Translations under genes and position numbers: made by a program
In this document: one piece after another, positions 45,888 through 51,849 of the stretch
Layout: each line of letters begins with the position of its first letter
How positions within the stretch are numbered: the stretch's first letter is position 1
The notes under the pieces: generated by a model
Database searches by the model: none
Told to the model about the DNA's origin: nothing
What the model saw: only the letters and a program-made list of their open reading frames with translations
Source of the DNA: Solitalea agri
GTDB taxonomy: Bacteria; Bacteroidota; Bacteroidia; Sphingobacteriales; Sphingobacteriaceae
Direction of reading: 5' to 3'
Length of the DNA: 64,000 bases
Assembly (NCBI RefSeq): GCF_023914155.1
Contig: NZ_JAMWYS010000013.1
Span: forward strand, 1-64,000

Positions 45888-46910
45888 TTAGTTGTTAAAG
45901 CTCTTAAGCTTTCCGACTAACGAGTCGAGCATAGCATCCGTAAAATCTAAATGGGTGACAAACCGAATGTGTTGCTTGCCGGGAGAGGCACAAAGGATGT
46001 TTTGCTCCTTCATTTTTTGAATGAATCCAGCTTCGGATACAGAATCAATTAGTTCAAAGATGACAATATTAGTTTCAACCGGAACTACCGATTTTACAAA
46101 ACTGCATTTGGTTAATGCGGTTTCAATGGTTTTTGCTCGTTGATGATCCTCAACTAATCGGTCAATGTGATGGTCTAATGCATAAATTCCGGCGGCAGCT
46201 AAATAGCCTGCTTGTCGCCAGCCTCCACCCATCACTTTGCGCACACGTTTAGCTTTTTCTATAAATGGTTTTGTTCCTAGTAGAACCGAACCAATAGGGG
46301 CTCCCAAGCCTTTTGACAGGCAAACTGAAATTCCGTCGAAATAACTACCCACTTGCATGGGCGAATAACCTTTTGCCACAGTTGCATTAAAAATCCGGGC
46401 TCCGTCTAAATGCAAATAAAGGCCGTGCTCTTTACAAACCTTGGCAATTGATTCAATTTCTGAAAGATCCCAGCATTTTCCTCCACCTCGATTAGCTGTG
46501 TTTTCAATTACAACAAGACTAGTGGTGGGGTTATGAATATCGTTTTTGTTAATGTTGGCAATTAACTGATCGGCAGTGAAAATGCCTCTTTTCCCTTTGA
46601 GCGTTCGTGTTGAGGCTGAAGAGTTAAACGCAATTCCGCCTCCCTCATAATAATAAACGTGGGCTCCTTCATCACAAACTACTTCTTCTAAGGGATTGGT
46701 AAAGCACTTGATGGCAATTTGGTTGGTCATCGTCCCCGATGGACAGAAAAGAGCAGCTTCTTTACCAAATAATTCGGCAGTTTTAGTTTCCAGTTTTTTA
46801 ACGGTCGGATCTTCACCATAAACATCGTCCCCAACAGGAGGACTCATCATTTCCTCAAGCATTTTGGGCGTAGGCTTGGTAATGGTATCACTTCTTAAGT
46901 CGATTAGCAT
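45888..46910 (-). CDS. Low-specificity L-threonine aldolase
   Basis: This fold-type I PLP enzyme splits L-threonine or allo-threonine to glycine and acetaldehyde. It starts with MLIDLRSDTITKPTP. It shows the HLDGARIFNA motif (PLP-binding Asp) and the Schiff-base lysine K200 in VCLSKGLGAPIGS. At 340 residues it has normal length. It precedes pepE by 15 nt. Confidence 0.93.
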   Translation of the reverse strand: MLIDLRSDTITKPTPKMLEEMMSPPVGDDVYGEDPTVKKLETKTAELFGKEAALFCPSGTMTNQIAIKCFTNPLEEVVCDEGAHVYYYEGGGIAFNSSASTRTLKGKRGIFTADQLIANINKNDIHNPTTSLVVIENTANRGGGKCWDLSEIESIAKVCKEHGLYLHLDGARIFNATVAKGYSPMQVGSYFDGISVCLSKGLGAPIGSVLLGTKPFIEKAKRVRKVMGGGWRQAGYLAAAGIYALDHHIDRLVEDHQRAKTIETALTKCSFVKSVVPVETNIVIFELIDSVSEAGFIQKMKEQNILCASPGKQHIRFVTHLDFTDAMLDSLVGKLKSFNN

Positions 46911-47071
46911 AATAAAATGAAAAGCTAAATATCAATAATTATTTCGGGTTAACGGCCAGTAATAAAAGGTGGAATGTGAACCTTTTGATTTAATTATTTC
47001 AAACTCTTGCACCAAATTACTTATTGCTTATATTGCCTGCAGAAATTTAACGACCAATTAATTAAACTAAA

Positions 47072-47536
47072 ATGTTCGACGATGAAGATGATGATTTCGA
47101 TTTCGAATCGGGAGATTTTGACCCTGATGCTTATCGACGGGAGCAGGAGAGAATACATAATTTACCAATCTATAAAAAGGCGGTAGAGATCGCTGATATA
47201 ACCAAAGCCATAACAGAGGCTATTGATCCTGAAAAAGATGTAATGGAAATTGGCCAGCAAATGTTGGGCAATGCATATATGCTCGCAGCTAAAGTGGTAG
47301 GTGCCGAGGGAGGTGATTTATATACCTTACGAATGGAATGTGCAGTAGTTATAAAGATCCATGCGCGAGAACTGACATCGCAAACAACCTTATGTAAAAT
47401 GGAGGAGTTGGCAGCTGATAAGTACCTTCAATTGTTGCGTGATGAGATTGATAGTTTCAGACTTCTTTTTATTGATTGGGTGAATGGTTTCGACAAGGAA
47501 AATGATATTCAGGACAATTGGGGGCTCTTCTATTAA
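47072..47536 (+). CDS. Conserved hypothetical acidic protein
   Basis: I do not recognise a named family. This 154-residue soluble protein starts with a very acidic stretch (FDDEDDDFDFESGDFDPDAY), then is mostly helical (YKKAVEIADITKAITEAIDP, MEELAADKYLQLLRDEIDSF) with a Trp/Tyr-rich end (DNWGLFY). No signal peptide or membrane segment is seen. From general memory, proteins with this acidic lead and length occur in Sphingobacteriia, but I cannot name one. It is the last protein gene before the repeat array, which is read in the same direction. Confidence 0.75.
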   Translation: MFDDEDDDFDFESGDFDPDAYRREQERIHNLPIYKKAVEIADITKAITEAIDPEKDVMEIGQQMLGNAYMLAAKVVGAEGGDLYTLRMECAVVIKIHARELTSQTTLCKMEELAADKYLQLLRDEIDSFRLLFIDWVNGFDKENDIQDNWGLFY

Positions 47537-47609
47537 ATAATTTAAACTTTACGGTTTTGTTTTTAGGTGTCTTATTGATGTTTGTAAGTCATAAATAGTT
47601 TATTTTAAA

Positions 47610-47652
47610 TGATTTAGGTCAAATTTTATATGCGCTAATAGGCTGATATTTG
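47610..47652 (+). promoter_or_regulatory. FNR-type dyad and -7 element, unit 1
   Basis: TGATTTAGGTCA (47610-47621) and GATATTTG (47645-47652, one mismatch to TAnnTTTG). With a start 5 nt after the -7 element, the dyad centre lies at -41.5. Confidence 0.6.
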
Positions 47653-47656
47653 CAGT

Positions 47657-47952
47657 GTTAAAACTACAATTATTGTGAGTGAGACGGAATGAGAGGTTGA
47701 TTTTTAGTGTTAGATGTATAGATAGTGTTTTGATTGTAGTTTCCCATAGATACGGTGTTGTTGATAGTTGTTTTTTGAGGTATTTGTGGTAGTGCATATG
47801 GTAAGTGCTGGGATGTTTGTGGTTAAACAGGAATGTGATTTTGAACCTTACCAAAATGCTAAGATTAAAGAACAGATGCGTAAACCGAGCAGGTTTATAA
47901 GTTGTTTTAAGTTTATTCCTTTCGTTGATGCCGGTACGCTTTGTTCTTTTTT
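47657..47952 (+). ncRNA. Predicted structured small RNA, unit 1
   Basis: The predicted transcript is about 296 nt. Stem A pairs AAACTACAAT (47661-47670) with ATTGTAGTTT (47733-47742). Stem B pairs GCAT..TGGTAAG (47794-47805) with CTTACCA..ATGC (47847-47859). Stem C pairs AAAGAACA (47867-47874), GCGT and ACCG with CGGT, ACGC and TGTTCTTT (47932-47949), and runs straight into a T-run like an intrinsic terminator. The ends are inferred. A 66-codon frame at 47768-47968 crosses this unit but is not kept in the other copies. Confidence 0.6.
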
Positions 47953-48101
47953 AGATTCCTTTTATTAATATCCTCCAGGTCGTTTATTCCTTTTATTTTC
48001 CTTTGTTTCGTCTTTTTAATGTCCTGTTTGAATGGTTTATTGAACCTTCTTTATTTGGCACTAATTAGTGTTTTGGAATGCGTAAATGCGCTCATTTAAA
48101 A

Positions 48102-48144
48102 TGATTTACATCAATTTTTATATGAGTTAATAGGCTGATATTTG
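48102..48144 (+). promoter_or_regulatory. FNR-type dyad and -7 element, unit 2
   Basis: TGATTTACATCA (48102-48113) and GATATTTG (48137-48144), with the same dyad-to-start spacing as in unit 1. The two half-sites TGAT/ATCA are perfect. Confidence 0.62.
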
Positions 48145-48148
48145 CAGT

Positions 48149-48437
48149 GTTAAAACTACAATCGTTGTGAGTGAGTTGAGGAGGTTGGTTTTTAGTGTTA
48201 GATGTATAGATAGTGTTTTGATTGTAGTTGCCCAAAGATATAGGTGCTGTTGATTGTTTCTTTTTGAATTATCCGCGGGAAGGCATGCGGTAAGAATGGG
48301 GAGTTGTGGATAATAGGAAAATATTTTTAAACCTTACCAAAATGCTAAGATTAAAGAACAGATGCGTAAACCGAGCAGGTTTATAAGTTGTTTTAAGTTT
48401 ATTTCTTTCGTTGATGCCGGTACGCTTTGTTCTTTTT
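48149..48437 (+). ncRNA. Predicted structured small RNA, unit 2
   Basis: The predicted transcript is about 289 nt. Stem A is AACTACAATC/GATTGTAGTT. In stem B, GCAT..GGTAAG pairs with CTTACC..ATGC. Stem C matches unit 1 in all paired positions. The middle carries CCGC..GCGG around 48272-48290 and a DnaA-box-like TGTGGATAA at 48305-48313. It ends in TTTTT. Confidence 0.6.
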
Positions 48438-48639
48438 AATACCCTCCTTTGTTCCCCCTTTTTATCCGATTTTAATTTCCTTTCGCCAATTTATTTCTGT
48501 GCTGCTATCTCAGGATGTTTCATGTTCTCAATTTCAGATTGCTTTAGTTTATAGAAATTAAATTCAGGTAAGTACAGTTTAACAATTGTTCGTACAAGGA
48601 TGGTTGTGCTTTTTTAATTCATAATGTGTTTATATAAAA

Positions 48640-48682
48640 TGATTTAGATCAAATTTTATATAGGTTAATAGACTGATATTTG
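48640..48682 (+). promoter_or_regulatory. FNR-type dyad and -7 element, unit 3
   Basis: TGATTTAGATCA (48640-48651) is the copy closest to the FNR consensus TTGAT-N4-ATCAA (ATGAT-N4-ATCAA). GATATTTG lies at 48675-48682. Spacing as in the other units. Confidence 0.62.
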
Positions 48683-48686
48683 CAGT

Positions 48687-48975
48687 GTTAAAACTACAAT
48701 CGTGTGAGTGAGTTGAGGAGGTTGGTTTTTAGTGTTAGATGTATAGATAGTGTTTTGATTGTAGTTGCCCAAAGATATAGGTGCTGTTGATTGTTTCTTT
48801 TTGAATTATCCGCGGGAAGGCATGCGGTAAGAATGGGGAGTTGTGGATAATAGGAAAATATTTTTAAACCTTACCAAAATGCCAAGAGTAAAGAACAGAT
48901 GCGTTAACCGAGCAGGTTTATAAGTTGTTTTAAGTTTATTTCTTTCGTTGATGCCGGTACGCTTTGTTCTTTTTT
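48687..48975 (+). ncRNA. Predicted structured small RNA, unit 3
   Basis: Nearly identical to unit 2 over its whole length. Differences include a lost T after the first stem-A arm, GCCAAGAG for GCTAAGAT before stem C, and GCGTTA for GCGTAA in the stem-C bulge. All paired bases of stems A, B and C are kept. A second TGTGGATAA lies at 48842-48850. It ends in TTTTTT. Confidence 0.6.
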
Positions 48976-49124
48976 AGATTCCTTTATTAATATCCTCCAG
49001 GTCGTTTATTCCTTTTTATTTTCCTTTGTTTCGTCTTTTTAATGTCCTGTTTGAATGGTTTATTGAACCTTCTTTATTTGGCACTAATTAGTGTTTTGGA
49101 ATGCGTAAATGCGTTCAGTTAAAA

Positions 49125-49167
49125 TGATTTGGATCAATTTTTATATGAGTTAATAGGCTGATATTTG
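49125..49167 (+). promoter_or_regulatory. FNR-type dyad and -7 element, unit 4
   Basis: TGATTTGGATCA (49125-49136) and GATATTTG (49160-49167), same spacing as in the other units. Confidence 0.6.
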
Positions 49168-49171
49168 CAGT

Positions 49172-49364
49172 GTTAAAACTACAATCGTTGTGAATGAGAT
49201 GAGGTGATCGATTAGTTAGTGTTAGTTGAATAGTGCGAGTGTTGTGAGTAGGAAAATATTTTAAACCTTACCAAAAGTAAAGAACAGATGCGTAAACCGA
49301 GCAGGTTTATAAGTTGTTTTAAGTTTATTCCTTTCGTTGATGCCGGTACGCTTTGTTCTTTTTT
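49172..49364 (+). ncRNA. Predicted shortened small RNA, unit 4
   Basis: The predicted transcript is about 193 nt. The 5' arm ACTACAATCG is present but its partner GATTGTAGT is missing, as is the GGTAAG arm of stem B. The 3' stem C with its T-run is complete and identical in its paired bases. It is an internally deleted copy that keeps the promoter and the 3' module. Confidence 0.55.
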
Positions 49365-49516
49365 ATACCCTCCAATTAGTTCCATTTTAGCTGGTTATTA
49401 ATTTCCCTTTTATTCCCGTGTTTCTTGTATTCTGATGTTTTATCAGCCAAAGTTATATCTCATTGGTTTGTGAGCTTGAATATTTTTTTTTTTAATCATA
49501 AAAATCTGATTTAAAA

Positions 49517-49559
49517 TGATTTAGGTCAATTTTTATATAGGTTAATAGACTGATATTTG
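49517..49559 (+). promoter_or_regulatory. FNR-type dyad and -7 element, unit 5
   Basis: TGATTTAGGTCA (49517-49528) and GATATTTG (49552-49559), same spacing as in the other units. Confidence 0.6.
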
Positions 49560-49563
49560 CAGT

Positions 49564-49859
49564 GTTAAAACTACAATCGTTGTGCGCAAGAGTGTAAGAT
49601 AGATTAGTAAGTTAGTGTTAGTTGTATAGAAAAAATTGATTGTAGTGGCCCACAAATATGGTGTTGTTGATTGGTGTTTTTAGAAGTATTTGCGGGGTGG
49701 CATTCGGTAAGAGCTGGGGAATTTGTGATTGAATAGGAAAATATTTTTAAACCTTACCAAAATGCCAAGAGTAAAGAACATAAGCGATCATCGTGCAGGT
49801 TTATAAGTTGTTTTTAAGTTTATTACTTTCGTTGATGCCGATACGCTTTGTTCTTTTTT
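49564..49859 (+). ncRNA. Predicted structured small RNA, unit 5 (most diverged)
   Basis: The predicted transcript is about 296 nt. Stem A is ACTACAATC/GATTGTAGT, and stem B keeps CGGTAAG/CTTACC and GCAT/ATGC. In stem C the inner arm changes from ACCG to ATCG (49790-49793) and its partner from CGGT to CGAT (49839-49842), so a C:G pair becomes T:A. The outer AAAGAACA/TGTTCTTT is unchanged. The bases between the arms are the most variable. It ends in TTTTTT. Confidence 0.62.
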
Positions 49860-49860
49860 G

Positions 49861-50210
49861 ACCTTCCTCCTTAACGGGTTTTATTTTCCTTTCACCTATT
49901 TATTTTCCTTGTTTTTATCTCTGGATGCTTCATTTGATCAATGTAACATTTTGTTTGTTTATTGAATTTATATGTCACTGAAAACGGTTTTGAACTATTT
50001 TAGGCTTATTTTTGTGTATTCAAAATGGAGTTGAATAACCAATCAATAAAGTGATTTCTTCACACAGCAATGACAGTTTAACTCCGCTGAACAAAATCTG
50101 CATTATTACGACTCTTAGTACTGAATACATGCATCCCTATGTATGATCCAACATGTTCTGGATTCACATGGTGTGATGTGGTCTTTTTATTACTATCTAA
50201 TTTTAAAATT
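49861..50210. other. Gene-free stretch between the RNA array and the KGYYSI gene
   Basis: The first 80 nt resemble the spacer after unit 2 (ATTTTCCTTTC and TTATCTC..GGATG.TTCAT elements). A TATTTTTG at 50007-50014 fits the -7 consensus and could drive the following small gene with a leader of about 190 nt. Nothing else is recognised. Confidence 0.5.
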
Positions 50211-50516
50211 ATGAAAACAAAAACCTTCTTGCTCGGCATTGTTGCAGTTATGGCAGCATGGGGTGTTAATGCACAAAATAATCCTTCTGTAATGGTTAGC
50301 AAAGGCTATTACAGCATTGACGATCATTATAAGAAGCTTAACGAGCCTTCGTTAATTACGTTTAACACTCAAGCTCAAACTGCTGAAAAAGGGTTTTATG
50401 CAGTTGAGAATAACGCAATACAGGTAAATAAAACGGCAATTAAACCGATATCAAAAAATAGTACTGTTCAAAAAGGCTATTACAGTATTGGAAATAATGT
50501 TGATAAGCTAAAATAA
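50211..50516 (+). CDS. Small secreted protein with KGYYSI repeats
   Basis: This 101-residue protein has a signal peptide (MKTKTFLLGIVAVMAAWGVN, cleavage at AQ about residue 22) and three spaced copies of a short repeat: KGYYSIDDHYKKL, KGFYAVENNAIQV and KGYYSIGNNVDKL, the last at the very C-terminus. I do not know a function. The aromatic repeat suggests a beta-structured binding or envelope protein. I chose ATG 50211 because it gives a clean signal peptide. The ATG at 50139 would place 24 unrelated residues before it. A strong terminator follows at once. Confidence 0.8.
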   Translation: MKTKTFLLGIVAVMAAWGVNAQNNPSVMVSKGYYSIDDHYKKLNEPSLITFNTQAQTAEKGFYAVENNAIQVNKTAIKPISKNSTVQKGYYSIGNNVDKLK

Positions 50517-50524
50517 AAATTGAT

Positions 50525-50557
50525 AGGCCCATTAAGTTTAAACTTAACGGGCCTTTT
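50525..50557 (+). terminator. Terminator of the KGYYSI gene
   Basis: AGGCCC-A-TTAAGTTT pairs with AAACTTAA-C-GGGCCT, forming a long stem with one mismatch, followed by TTTTCTT. Confidence 0.88.
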
Positions 50558-50617
50558 CTTATAAAGATTTCTAATTAGAAAGATTAAGTTTGAATCGACC
50601 TAAACCAAATTAAATTT

Positions 50618-51703
50618 ATGATAAAGTTAAGAGCCATTTTTATTTTGGCAATTTGTTTGACCGGACAATCCCTTAGCGCACAAAATTCAGAGCAAACGCT
50701 TTTTAATAAAGAGATTGCCGGAAAACTGGCTGAAATGCCTTTGAAATGTATTCCTAACGAATGGCCTAATAAAACAAGTCATCTTTCGGAAACCCAAGCA
50801 GATCATGTGCTGTTACCTCACGAAATTCACCCAAGTTTTTATGGTTGTTTAGATTGGCATTCAAGCGTTCATGGTCACTGGATGCTGGTTAAACTATTGA
50901 AGACCTTTAAAGATCTTCCGGAACGTGAGAAAATAATTGCAGTGCTTGAAAATAGCTTTCAGTCTGAAAAGATAGTAGGGGAGGCCGATTATTTTTCTAA
51001 ATATGCTACTGCAAAAAACTATGAGCGAACTTACGGTTGGGCATGGTTACTTAAACTTGATCAGGAGCTGTACACATGGGACGATCCATTAGGCAAAAAA
51101 TGGTATGCGGCCTTACAACCGCTTACAAAAAAAATAGTGGCTTTATGGACTGCTTATCTTCCTAAACAGACATATCCTAACCGCACGGGTGTGCACCCTA
51201 ACACCGCTTTTGGATTAGTTTTCGCACTCGATTGGGCTACCACTTTTAACCAAACGGATTTCGCCGGGTTAATAAAGCAAAGGAGTAAAGAGTATTATTT
51301 AAACAATCAAAACACACCGGCGTATTTAGAACCAGATGGAACAGACTTTCTTTCGCCAAGTCTGGAAATTGCTGATTTAATGCGAAGAGTGCTACCTCAA
51401 AAGGAATTTGTGTCTTGGTTCAATAAGTTTTATACAAAAGAAGGTATAACCAATATTTTGAAACAGCCTGTTGTGAGTGATCGAACCGACTATCAAATTG
51501 TGCATTTAGATGGATTAAGTTTAAGTAGGGCCTGGTGCTTAAAAGGTGTTTCCAAGAGCCTGCCTGTCAATCATCCTCAGAAGAAACTATTTGAAGCTAC
51601 TGCCCAGAAATTCTTAGTTTCAACAATGCCAAATGTAACATCAGGTAATTACGGTGGCGATCATTGGCTGGCGTCTTTTGCTGTCTATGCTATTTTTGAT
51701 TAA
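50618..51703 (+). CDS. DUF2891 family secreted protein
   Basis: This 361-residue protein has a signal peptide (cleavage at LSAQ, about residue 21). The DUF2891 signature HPSFYGCLDWHSSVHGHWML comes next, with further family segments YGWAWLLKLDQEL and NTAFGLVFALDWA and a closing GGDHWLASFAVYAI. The fold is thought to be an alpha/alpha toroid like some glycan-active enzymes, but no activity is known. It stands alone. Confidence 0.88.
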   Translation: MIKLRAIFILAICLTGQSLSAQNSEQTLFNKEIAGKLAEMPLKCIPNEWPNKTSHLSETQADHVLLPHEIHPSFYGCLDWHSSVHGHWMLVKLLKTFKDLPEREKIIAVLENSFQSEKIVGEADYFSKYATAKNYERTYGWAWLLKLDQELYTWDDPLGKKWYAALQPLTKKIVALWTAYLPKQTYPNRTGVHPNTAFGLVFALDWATTFNQTDFAGLIKQRSKEYYLNNQNTPAYLEPDGTDFLSPSLEIADLMRRVLPQKEFVSWFNKFYTKEGITNILKQPVVSDRTDYQIVHLDGLSLSRAWCLKGVSKSLPVNHPQKKLFEATAQKFLVSTMPNVTSGNYGGDHWLASFAVYAIFD

Positions 51704-51785
51704 AAGTATTTCAATATCGAAAGTGAAAGTAGGACATTCTCATGAAACGTTTACATAACATACTTCTTAGTAAGTTATATAAAAG

Positions 51786-51827
51786 CAAATCCCCGTTTGG
51801 TAATAAACCTAACGGGGATTTGTATTT
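51786..51827. terminator. Bidirectional terminator between DUF2891 gene and lon
   Basis: CAAATCCCCGTT pairs with AACGGGGATTTG (51786-51822), with further pairing in the loop, followed by TATTTT. It lies between convergent genes. Confidence 0.82.
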
Positions 51828-51849
51828 TATAATGATTGCTAAAAAGTGC

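Larger units (their letters stand above)
47601..49860 (+). repeat. Array of five tandem noncoding repeat units
   Basis: Five head-to-tail units occupy a 2.26-kb region with no credible protein gene. Each has the same order: a TGATTT..TCA dyad, an AT-rich stretch, CTGATATTTGCAGTG, AAACTACAAT, a variable middle, CCTTACCAAAA, AAAGAACA..GCGT, GCAGGTTTATAAG, and GATGCCGRTACGC ending in TTTGTTCTTTTT. Units 2 and 3 are nearly identical, and unit 4 lacks about 100 nt of the middle. The spacers after units 1 and 3 are near copies of each other. The spacers after units 2 and 5 share a second sequence type. Confidence 0.93.

Noticed and set aside
47768-47968. 66-codon open frame across RNA unit 1
   Set aside because: The frame is not kept in the other four units, lacks a signal or domain, and its 3' half is just the stem C module. 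It is a chance frame in a noncoding unit.
47601-49860. CRISPR array or integron attC array
   Set aside because: Units are about 390-540 bp apart with promoter and terminator features; no short regular repeat/spacer pattern, no cas or integrase gene, no cassettes.
47601-49860. CsrA/RsmA sponge RNA
   Set aside because: GGA motifs occur in the units but not regularly in hairpin loops, and CsrA is generally absent from Bacteroidota.
47601-49860. Diversity-generating retroelement or retron RNA
   Set aside because: No reverse transcriptase gene in the window and no adenine-specific variation among the copies.
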